NCBI GenBank assembly: GCA_021784535.1
Contig: JAJYHW010000084.1
Coordinates: 1 to 9,040 of the forward strand
Direction of reading: 5' to 3'
Origin: a bacterium
GTDB taxonomy: Bacteria > Patescibacteriota > Microgenomatia > Levybacterales > UBA12049
DNA: 9,040 bases
Shown: positions 1-5,693 of the stretch, one piece after another
Position numbering within the stretch: position 1 is the first letter of the stretch
Layout of the letters: the number at the start of each line of letters is the position of its first letter
The notes under the pieces: generated by a model
Databases searched by the model: none
Told to the model about the DNA's origin: nothing
Seen by the model: the letters and a program-made list of their open reading frames with translations, nothing else
Made by a program: the position numbers and the translations under genes

Positions 1-385
1 TATTCAACACTTCTTTTATTTTTGCAACGATTCCTTCAAGTGTCACGTTAGATTTGATCAAATAAAATGCCGGTTTATGATCCATAATGGCTTTTATGGT
101 CTTATCGGTATCAGGATTGAGATTGGTAAGGATAACAACTGGCACATCATGCCCCCAAGAATCGCTGCGCAAGGTTTCCAACACAGAAAGACCATCCATT
201 TTTGGCATAAAAACATCAAGAAGTATCAAATCAGGATGCTCCCGAAGTGCAGTTGCAAGTCCGTCTTTTCCGTTATCAGCAGTCAGAACAGGAAATTGAT
301 GCTGATATAACGTGTCTACGATAGCTTCAAGCATCGGCTGCTCATCTTCTATTACCAATATTTTTCTTCCGTTATTCTCTTCCAT
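1..385 (-). CDS. Receiver-only response regulator (RR1), 3' end cut by window edge
   Basis: This is a CheY-like receiver; 128 residues are visible and the stop lies beyond base 1. After a short polar N-terminus comes the beta-1 strand and acidic cluster 'ILVIEDE' (D14/E15). The likely phospho-acceptor is D57 in 'LILLDVFMPKMDG', the switch Thr is T87 in 'VVILTN', and the conserved Lys is K111 in 'FYLIKSN'. The usual Lys-Pro is Lys-Ser here. The visible part already spans a full receiver and is in its last helix, so an output domain is unlikely but not excluded. The ATG at 385 is chosen because the nearby ATG at 390 is in another frame that stops at once. No clear Shine-Dalgarno is seen. The gene starts 50 bp after the HK1 stop on the same strand, so it is probably co-transcribed with HK1 and may be its phosphorylation partner (inference). 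Confidence 0.9.
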   Translation of the reverse strand, partial: MEENNGRKILVIEDEQPMLEAIVDTLYQHQFPVLTADNGKDGLATALREHPDLILLDVFMPKMDGLSVLETLRSDSWGHDVPVVILTNLNPDTDKTIKAIMDHKPAFYLIKSNVTLEGIVAKIKEVLN

Positions 386-435
386 ATCATGAGTATAAAT
401 GACAAACTTTTTTAAAACAAGACGTATTTATATTT

Positions 436-1929
436 TCATTGCTTTACCATCTGTTCAGACTTCGGAATAAAAGGAAGCATAACAGTAAATGTCGATCCTT
501 TATTTTCTTCTGAGGTAAAGAGAACCTCTCCACCGTTGAGCTTGAGTATCAATGTAACGATATATAATCCCAAACCGCTTCCACTCATTACTTTTTCTTT
601 CGCATTGGTCGCACGAAACATTTTTGTGAAAACCTTCTCCTGCTGGTCTTTTGGAATTCCAATACCACTATCAGCAACGGATATGAGAAACGTGTTTGTC
701 CGCTGTGTATCAACTGAAATAGTCATAGTGATAGAACCTTCTTCGGGCGTATAATTTACCGCATTTGCTATAAGCGTATGAAAAATTGTCTTAAGCAAAT
801 ACAGATCAGTTTCAATGTCCGGAAGATCACCTGAATATACTTCTTTGAAATGCAATTTCTTTTCCGAGATAATATGTTCGTAATCTTCCAGAACCCGTTT
901 GGCTATTTTAGGAAGAGATATTTTTTCAGGTTTAAATGGCATATTGCCAAGCTCAAGTTCCGAAACAGTGAGTAACGAATTGGTAAGCTGTACCGTCTGT
1001 TTACTTGCATCATATAATTCATGAATATATTTCTTCTGAACATCACTCAATCCCTCTGACTGCTGCTGTAGCAGCATCTCAGCATGCCAGTTAATTTTCG
1101 TTAACGGTCCACGCATCTGATGAGATGCAAGCGAAAGAAATTGCGTCTTCACTTGATCGAGTTCTTTTTCATGCGTAACATCATGCACTGTTCCTACCAT
1201 ACGCTGCGGCTTGTGAGCAGTATCATAAAAAGTTTTACTTCTCGCATGAAACCAGACAATAATTCCGTTATCAGGGTTTACAAAACGAAAATCAAGGACA
1301 TCAAATCCATTTTCAAGAGAACGAGTAATGAAATTTTTCACCTTTTCTTTATCTTCCTCATGCGTGTGCTCTATAAGCGTTTCATTACTTACCGAGATTG
1401 ACTGCGGCTCAATGGCAAAAAGGCGGTACATTTCGTCTGTCCAGTGAAATATATTGGAAGAGATATCCCATTCCCAACTTCCAAAATGTGCGATTTGCTG
1501 CGCTTCAGAAAGCTGTTTTTCTGCTTCCTTCAATAGCTCCATATGCGCTAACTGAGTCGTGAGGTCATGTACAATCACAATTACCTCTTGCGGGTTCCCC
1601 TGACTATCAGAGAAAAGCACACCGTTTGCGGAAATACGAATCAAGGTGCCGTCTTTTTTTACTGCAGTGCATACAAGACTAGTTATTGACCCATCCAATA
1701 AAATTTTCTGAAAAGCTTCCTGTACATGCTGCCTATCCTCATCAGCTACAAAATCAAGAACTCTCCTGCCAATTACCTCCTGCTCTAATTCCCATCCAAA
1801 CATACGAAGACTCTGTCTGTCTGCCCTGATAATCACACTGTTTATATCCATGACGATAATCGCTTCAGGAGGAGATACAGCACCTGCTTTCTGATATGTT
1901 TGTCCGGTAGTCTGTGGGCTATCATTCAT
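436..1929 (-). CDS. Soluble PAS-PAS sensor histidine kinase (HK1)
   Basis: This 497-residue kinase has no membrane segment, so it probably senses a cytoplasmic signal. Domain order is PAS 1 (about 21-125), a short linker (about 126-142), PAS 2 of the PAS_3 type (about 143-256, with 'GSWEWDI' and a C-terminal 'VGTVHDVT'), HisKA (about 258-325) and HATPase_c (about 375-488). The phospho-acceptor is H270 in 'LASHQMRGPL'. The ATP lid shows the N-box N389 ('IANAVNYTPEEG'), the G1 box D420 ('ADSGIGI') and the G2 box 'SGSGLGLYIV'. The H-box is odd: the residue after His is Gln rather than Glu/Asp, and the usual Thr/Asn three residues further on is Gly. These positions normally support catalysis and phosphatase activity. 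RR1 follows 50 bp downstream. Lon ends 70 bp upstream with no obvious terminator between, so read-through from lon is possible. No Shine-Dalgarno precedes the ATG. Confidence 0.93.
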   Translation of the reverse strand: MNDSPQTTGQTYQKAGAVSPPEAIIVMDINSVIIRADRQSLRMFGWELEQEVIGRRVLDFVADEDRQHVQEAFQKILLDGSITSLVCTAVKKDGTLIRISANGVLFSDSQGNPQEVIVIVHDLTTQLAHMELLKEAEKQLSEAQQIAHFGSWEWDISSNIFHWTDEMYRLFAIEPQSISVSNETLIEHTHEEDKEKVKNFITRSLENGFDVLDFRFVNPDNGIIVWFHARSKTFYDTAHKPQRMVGTVHDVTHEKELDQVKTQFLSLASHQMRGPLTKINWHAEMLLQQQSEGLSDVQKKYIHELYDASKQTVQLTNSLLTVSELELGNMPFKPEKISLPKIAKRVLEDYEHIISEKKLHFKEVYSGDLPDIETDLYLLKTIFHTLIANAVNYTPEEGSITMTISVDTQRTNTFLISVADSGIGIPKDQQEKVFTKMFRATNAKEKVMSGSGLGLYIVTLILKLNGGEVLFTSEENKGSTFTVMLPFIPKSEQMVKQ

Positions 1930-1946
1930 GCAATGCGTGTCTTAAC

Positions 1947-1976
1947 AAGCATAATATACTTTCATGCAGCTTTCAA
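1947..1976 (-). promoter_or_regulatory. Weak candidate promoter for HK1
   Basis: On the minus strand TTGAAA (1976-1971) is followed after 18 bp by TATGCT (1952-1947), about 18 bp before the HK1 ATG. Other -10-like hexamers overlap it (TATATT, TATTAT at 1958-1951), but these sit only 12-14 bp from the TTGAAA. The assignment is uncertain, and HK1 might instead be read from the lon promoter. Confidence 0.25.
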
Positions 1977-1999
1977 GAGGGATATTAATAATAGAAAAG

Positions 2000-4381
2000 T
2001 TAATACGCCTGAGAGATAGGTATAACTGATTCAACCGCAATCTGCTCTTTTTTGCCGTTCTTTTTTGTCTCAACATGCAGTGGTTTTGTCAAAGCAATTT
2101 TTAATACTTCATCCATATGAGAAACAAATTCAAAATGGAGATCTTTCAATACTTCTTTTGGCACATCTTCTAAATCTTTTTTATTATCTTTTGGAAGAAT
2201 AATAGTCTTTAGACCTGCCCGATGAGCCGCGATTACTTTTTCTTTGACACCGCCAATCTCTAATGCTCGACCGCGGAGAGTAACCTCACCGGTCATCGCA
2301 ACTTTCCGATTGACAGGAATCTTCGTCAAGGCCGAAACAATAGCTGTCGTTATCGCCAAACCAGCAGATGGACCATCTTTTGGCACTGCACCTTCTGGCA
2401 CATGCACATGGACATCAATCTTTTGATAAAAATTCTCCGCAATCCCCAGATTTTTCGCCCGAGCTCTGATATATGACATTGCTGCCTGACAGGATTCTTT
2501 CATAACATCGCCAAGCTGTCCCGTCAAAATAAGCTGTCCCTTTCCTGGCATCAACGCAACTTCGATAAAAAGGATATCTCCTCCTGCTTCAGTCCACGCC
2601 AGACCGGTTGTCTGCCCTACTTCATCCTGTTTTTCTATCATGTTGCCGTGAATTCTTTCAGGACCCAGATATCTGGTAATATCCTTATCAGTGATAACAA
2701 GCTTCTTTTTCTCACCCTCTGCAACTTTCTTTGCCACTTTGCGCAAAACTGTAGCAATTTTCCGTTCAAGATTTCTAACCCCTGCTTCACGGGTATAATG
2801 CTGAATAATAAATTGCAGTGCTTTATCGGTCAATTCAACCTGACTATCCTTAAGGCCATGATTCTCAAGTTGTTTTTTGAAGAGAAACTCTCGCGCAATT
2901 TTAAATTTTTCATCATGTGTATATCCTGAAAAAGCAATAATTTCAAGACGATCCTTCAGCGCAGGCGGAATTGTATCCAAAACATTCGCAGTCGTAATAA
3001 ACATCACATTTGAAAGATCAAAAGGAACTTCAAGATAATGATCGGAGAATTGCCCGTTCTGTTCGGGATCCAGCGCTTCAAGAAGAGCGCTTGACGGATC
3101 ACCGCGGAAATCTGAACCGACTTTGTCAATTTCATCAAGCATGAAAACAGGATTCTTGGTACCGGCATCTTTAATCCCCTGAATAATCCGGCCAGGCAAG
3201 GCACCCACATACGTCCTTCGATGTCCTCTGATTTCTGCCTCATCCCTGATGCCGCCAAGAGAAACCCGCACAAACTTCCGTCCCAACGCACGTGCGATAG
3301 ATTTTCCAATTGAAGTCTTACCGACTCCAGGAGGTCCCGCAAAACAAAGAATCGGCCCTTTCATTTTTCCTGACAATTTATGAACCGCAAGATATTCAAC
3401 AATCCGCTCCTTTGCTTTCTGCAGTCCGTAATGGTCTTCGTCAAGAATCTTTTCCGCGGAATGAATATCCGCACTATCTTTACTTTCTTTACTCCAAGGA
3501 AGCGACACCATCAAATCAAGATAATTACGGATATATCCTGCCTCAGGATTGAACTGATTCATATTTTGCAGCTTGGTAAGCTCCTTTTTTGCTTTTTCCT
3601 CAACTTCTGAAGGCATCTTGGCGTCTTTTATTTTTTTAAGAAGAACTTGTATTTCTGAATCTCCCTCACTTTTCTCACCAAGCTCTTCTTCAATAGTACG
3701 CAATCGCTCACGCAGCATTGCCTCACGAGCGCCTTTCTCAAATCGTTCCTGCGTCTTTGATGCAATTCTTCGCTCTAATTCAAGAATTTTTACTTCCTTT
3801 GTCAACAATTCTGAAAGTTTTTGCAGCCGTGCCTTCACGTCAATCATTTCAAGCAATGCCTGCCTTTCCTGAGGTTTTAAATCAAGTGCGGAAGCAATAA
3901 GATCTGACAATTCTGCAGGCGCGGTTTCCGACATAATATTCATAAACAGAAGAAAATCTGCAGATTTACCATAATTCATCGCTTTTCTAAATTCACTGGT
4001 AAGATGATTACATAATGCTTTTATCTCTTCTGTATTCTCGACCTCTTCAGGAATTTCTACAACTTTTGCCATAAAATATGACTCATGTCTTTCGTAGGAA
4101 AGAATCCTGACCCGCGACAATCCGCGAACCTGCGCATTAATTTCGCCATCTGTTCGAATCATACGCTCAATACGCGCTAACGTCCCAATCTGATACAAAT
4201 CATCAACACTTGGATCATTCAATCGTGCGTTCTTTTGCAAAACAAAACACACAACCCGTTCTTTCTGGAAAGCTGATTCCAATGCTGCCAGACTTTTCGG
4301 ACGTCCAAACGTAAGGACTGAGTCAGTGCTGGGGAAGATGATGCCATCTCTAATCGGGATTACAGGTACTACTTTTTCCAT
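2000..4381 (-). CDS. lon: ATP-dependent protease Lon (LonA type)
   Basis: Lon is a cytosolic hexameric AAA+ serine protease that degrades misfolded and regulatory proteins. The 793-residue product is close to the family's usual length (E. coli 784). It has the N-terminal substrate-binding domain (about 5-195, 'PVIPIRDGIIFP'), a coiled-coil-rich linker (about 185-280), the AAA+ module with Walker A 'GPPGVGKT' (349-356, K355), Walker B 'VFMLDEID' (D416/E417), sensor-1-like N466 and a candidate arginine finger R478. The protease domain follows from about 590, with catalytic S672 ('PKDGPSAG') and K713 ('GGVKEK'). All key residues are present, so it should be active. Residues about 765-793 form a polar tail with a Lys-rich stretch. 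The start is the ATG at 4381; GGAG at 4401-4398 is 16 nt upstream, rather far. An in-frame ATT at 4390 has better spacing (7 nt) but would be a rare start. A CIRCE-like operator overlies its promoter. Confidence 0.98.
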   Translation of the reverse strand: MEKVVPVIPIRDGIIFPSTDSVLTFGRPKSLAALESAFQKERVVCFVLQKNARLNDPSVDDLYQIGTLARIERMIRTDGEINAQVRGLSRVRILSYERHESYFMAKVVEIPEEVENTEEIKALCNHLTSEFRKAMNYGKSADFLLFMNIMSETAPAELSDLIASALDLKPQERQALLEMIDVKARLQKLSELLTKEVKILELERRIASKTQERFEKGAREAMLRERLRTIEEELGEKSEGDSEIQVLLKKIKDAKMPSEVEEKAKKELTKLQNMNQFNPEAGYIRNYLDLMVSLPWSKESKDSADIHSAEKILDEDHYGLQKAKERIVEYLAVHKLSGKMKGPILCFAGPPGVGKTSIGKSIARALGRKFVRVSLGGIRDEAEIRGHRRTYVGALPGRIIQGIKDAGTKNPVFMLDEIDKVGSDFRGDPSSALLEALDPEQNGQFSDHYLEVPFDLSNVMFITTANVLDTIPPALKDRLEIIAFSGYTHDEKFKIAREFLFKKQLENHGLKDSQVELTDKALQFIIQHYTREAGVRNLERKIATVLRKVAKKVAEGEKKKLVITDKDITRYLGPERIHGNMIEKQDEVGQTTGLAWTEAGGDILFIEVALMPGKGQLILTGQLGDVMKESCQAAMSYIRARAKNLGIAENFYQKIDVHVHVPEGAVPKDGPSAGLAITTAIVSALTKIPVNRKVAMTGEVTLRGRALEIGGVKEKVIAAHRAGLKTIILPKDNKKDLEDVPKEVLKDLHFEFVSHMDEVLKIALTKPLHVETKKNGKKEQIAVESVIPISQAY

Positions 4382-4432
4382 ATAAAAAATCTACAAACTC
4401 CTTCAATGGCGAACTCGTCAAACCATTTGCAA

Positions 4433-4459
4433 TTAGCAATCTATCATAGATTCTGCTAA
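4433..4459. promoter_or_regulatory. CIRCE-like operator (probable HrcA binding site) of lon
   Basis: The plus strand reads TTAGCAATC, nine bases, then TTCTGCTAA. The CIRCE consensus is TTAGCACTC-N9-GAGTGCTAA. The left arm matches 8/9 and the right arm 6/9 (14/18 overall), with exactly the expected 9-bp spacer. The dyad extends outward by two bases on each side (AATTAGCA at 4431-4438, TGCTAATT at 4454-4461), and inner bases 4439-4444 pair with 4446-4451, leaving a 2-nt bulge. It covers the spacer and -10 box of the predicted lon promoter, the right place for a repressor. HrcA repression relieved by heat is known for this element; its action here is inferred, and hrcA is not in the window. Confidence 0.65.
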
Positions 4460-4466
4460 TTGTCAA
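4438..4466 (-). promoter_or_regulatory. Sigma-70-type promoter of lon
   Basis: On the minus strand a perfect -35 TTGACA (4466-4461) is followed after 17 bp by TAGATT (4443-4438, 4/6 match to TATAAT). Transcription would start near 4431, giving a leader of about 50 nt that contains GGAG at 4401-4398. The CIRCE-like dyad overlaps it. It begins 43 bp after the RR2 stop, so lon can be transcribed independently of RR2. Confidence 0.65.
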
Positions 4467-4508
4467 CTACTCCTTGCTGCTCCAATGTAACAAGGAAACA
4501 GACAACTG

Positions 4509-4871
4509 TCAACTTTTTATATATTTTCTTACAATATATAAGAGATCATCAATATTAAATGGCTTCAGCAAAAAATCATCAGCACCTACCTCTTTTGTTA
4601 TTTTTTCTGTTTCATTATTTGCTGACATCAGAATAACCGGTATCTGACCGGTATGAGGCTGCGTTTTTATTTTTTTAGCTATTTTCCCGCCATCTTCCCC
4701 AAAAAGCCATATATCAAGAAGAATCATATCAGGAGTATGCTCCTGGACAATCTTATATACCGTTATGCTTTGATCAGCAGTAAAAACTTCAAACCCCTCA
4801 CTTTCTAAAATAATCTTCACGACATCAATAATTGCTTGATCATCCTCAGCGATGAGTATTTTTTTCTTCAT
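4509..4871 (-). CDS. Receiver-only response regulator (RR2)
   Basis: This 120-residue protein is a single CheY-like receiver with no output domain. It has the acidic pair D10/D11 ('ILIAEDD'), phospho-acceptor D53 ('ILLDIWL'), switch Ser S83 ('VILMSAN') and conserved K103 followed by Pro ('FLLKPF'), so all phosphorylation residues are present. The loop after D53 reads 'IWLFGEDGG', a form frequent in stand-alone receivers. Such proteins act by protein contact or pass phosphate on in a relay; which applies here cannot be told. There is no kinase next to it on the same strand: lon follows downstream, and the divergent KGG stress gene lies 282 bp away. No Shine-Dalgarno precedes the ATG. A candidate promoter gives a leader of about 33 nt that holds a 10-bp palindrome, ATCTGCAGAT (4893-4902), of unknown meaning. 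Confidence 0.94.
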   Translation of the reverse strand: MKKKILIAEDDQAIIDVVKIILESEGFEVFTADQSITVYKIVQEHTPDMILLDIWLFGEDGGKIAKKIKTQPHTGQIPVILMSANNETEKITKEVGADDFLLKPFNIDDLLYIVRKYIKS

Positions 4872-4910
4872 AAAAATAAATCAGAATTGTTAATCTGCAG
4901 ATAATTGAAA

Positions 4911-4939
4911 ATAATATACCACAAATTTATTGCTGCGAA
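4911..4939 (-). promoter_or_regulatory. Candidate promoter of RR2
   Basis: On the minus strand TTCGCA (4939-4934, 4/6) lies 17 bp before TATTAT (4916-4911, 5/6). An overlapping alternative is the extended -10 TGGTATATT (4921-4913). Either places the start of transcription about 33-35 nt before the RR2 ATG. Being AT-rich, the region can match by chance. Confidence 0.4.
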
Positions 4940-5024
4940 CAGAGATGAAACAAGCGAAACATATATTTAAGCAATTCTTAAGAAATGCACGGTATGGTAA
5001 CAATGATAGAGCAAAAGACAGCAG

Positions 5025-5062
5025 TTCAGATCAATTAAATAGATAGCTACGTAAGATCTGAA
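5025..5062. repeat. 8-bp inverted repeat in the divergent RR2/KGG intergenic region
   Basis: TTCAGATC (5025-5032) and its exact reverse complement GATCTGAA (5055-5062) flank 22 AT-rich bases. It sits roughly 40-75 bp upstream of the predicted -35 of the KGG stress gene, a position fitting an activator or repressor site with two turns between half-sites. It may be chance. Apart from this dyad and the two promoter candidates, I see nothing else in 4872-5153. Confidence 0.35.
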
Positions 5063-5100
5063 GACAACAAGACTCTTGCGTGTTCCTTACAGAATTTTAG

Positions 5101-5128
5101 TTGATCTCTTAAGCTCACAATCTATACT
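5101..5128 (+). promoter_or_regulatory. Promoter of the KGG/GlsB stress cluster
   Basis: TTGATC (5101-5106, 4/6) is followed after 16 bp by TATACT (5123-5128, 5/6). Transcription would begin near 5135, immediately before the Shine-Dalgarno at 5136-5145, for a leader of about 19 nt. No sigma-B-like GTTTAA/GGGTAT pair was seen. Confidence 0.5.
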
Positions 5129-5135
5129 AGGCAGA

Positions 5136-5145
5136 AAGGGGGTGA
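5136..5145 (+). promoter_or_regulatory. Strong ribosome binding site deciding the KGG protein start
   Basis: AAGGGGGTGA matches the ideal AAGGAGGTGA at 9 of 10 bases and sits 8 nt before the ATG at 5154. An in-frame GTG at 5142 lies inside this site and an upstream ATG at 5076 has no such site, so 5154 is the start. Confidence 0.8.
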
Positions 5146-5153
5146 AAAATAGT

Positions 5154-5333
5154 ATGACAACAAAAGGAAAAGGTCGTGGATTCGCATCCATGGACAAAAC
5201 AAAACAGCGCATGATTGCCAGCAAAGGCGGGAAAGCTGCGCATAAAAAAGGCACTGCTCACACTTGGACAAGTGAAGAAGCACGACGCGCGGGTCAGCTT
5301 GGCGGAAGGGCGCGGCAGAAAAGAATCAGATAA
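5154..5333 (+). CDS. KGG-motif (YciG/Con-10-like) small stress protein
   Basis: This 59-residue, very basic, glycine-rich protein belongs to the KGG family (stress-induced, like E. coli YciG and fungal Con-10). It has the N-terminal 'GFASMD' and two related glycine motifs, 'SKGGKAAH' (23-30) and 'GQLGGRAR' (47-54), linked by 'GTAHTWTSEEARRA'. Such proteins are small, hydrophilic and probably intrinsically disordered. The family is linked to stress and stationary phase, with no known catalytic activity, and residues that would suggest an enzyme are absent. The start at 5154 rests on the Shine-Dalgarno spacing and on the family motif beginning at residue 9; a longer reading from 5076 adds an unconserved-looking 26 residues. 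GlsB-like follows after 69 bp with no terminator seen, so the two are probably one transcript. Confidence 0.9.
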   Translation: MTTKGKGRGFASMDKTKQRMIASKGGKAAHKKGTAHTWTSEEARRAGQLGGRARQKRIR

Positions 5334-5386
5334 TACATACCCATTTCTTATCTGACAAAGCAGGAATGAGGCAAATATCACAGCAG

Positions 5387-5397
5387 AAGGGAGGTGA
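5387..5397 (+). promoter_or_regulatory. Strong ribosome binding site deciding the GlsB-like start
   Basis: AAGGGAGGTGA contains a perfect GGAGGTGA (5390-5397) and lies 5 nt before the GTG at 5403. Another in-frame GTG at 5394 is inside this site and cannot be the start, so the protein begins 'MNILSW'. Confidence 0.8.
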
Positions 5398-5402
5398 ATT
5401 CA

Positions 5403-5654
5403 GTGAATATATTATCATGGATATTATTCGGTTTAATTGTCGGTATTATTGCAAACGCAATTGATACGTCACCCAACAATGGAGGAGTGTTGGGATCGAT
5501 ACTTTTAGGTATCGTCGGAGCTCTTGTCGGCGGATTTGTAGCCAATCTTATCTTTGGCGTTTCTGTTTCAGGATTCAATGTATCTGCGTTTTTAGTTGCG
5601 ATAGCTGGTTCATTACTTCTGCTATTCTTTGGAAGAGCAGTGAAAAAAGCCTAA
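5403..5654 (+). CDS. GlsB/YeaQ/YmgE-family stress response membrane protein
   Basis: This 83-residue integral membrane protein has three predicted membrane segments (about 4-20, 29-51 and 60-77) and a short basic C-terminus ('FGRAVKKA'). Its N-terminal 'ILSWILFGLIVGIIAN', the glycine-rich second segment 'LLGIVGALVGGFVANLIFG' and its length are typical of the family, which is also annotated as transglycosylase-associated protein. Members are induced by stress in several bacteria; no biochemical activity is established, and the transglycosylase name should not be read as an enzyme. The GTG at 5403 matches the family N-terminus and the Shine-Dalgarno. It follows the KGG gene by 69 bp and precedes HK2 by 39 bp on the same strand, so all three may be co-transcribed. 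Both small proteins being stress-linked supports a shared role. Confidence 0.92.
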   Translation: MNILSWILFGLIVGIIANAIDTSPNNGGVLGSILLGIVGALVGGFVANLIFGVSVSGFNVSAFLVAIAGSLLLLFFGRAVKKA

Positions 5655-5693
5655 ACTACGCCTTCTCCTTTTTTGGTAAGATTAGGGTGTTCA

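Noticed and set aside
436..438. TGA of HK1 read as Gly (code 25) or Trp
   Set aside because: Read-through adds only seven residues before TAA, no in-frame TGA occurs inside any gene, and the kinase domain is already complete.
1120..1401. 93-codon plus-strand ORF opposite HK1
   Set aside because: It is antisense to the PAS 2 and H-box coding region, has no ribosome site and looks like a shadow.
3004..3342. 112-codon minus-strand ORF and several plus-strand ORFs inside lon
   Set aside because: They lie in other frames of the AAA+ region of lon, which is intact, and encode no recognisable domain.
4471..4496. Hairpin TCCTTG-N14-CAAGGA between RR2 and lon as a terminator
   Set aside because: The stem is only 6 bp, the loop 14 nt, and no T-tract follows on the minus strand.
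4893..4902. Palindrome ATCTGCAGAT in the RR2 leader
   Set aside because: At 10 bp with no second copy in the window, there is too little to call an operator.
5643..5674. A-run and T-run flanking the GlsB-like stop as a terminator
   Set aside because: The pairing is seven almost entirely A-T pairs around an 18-nt loop, too weak, and the T-run leads straight into the HK2 start region.
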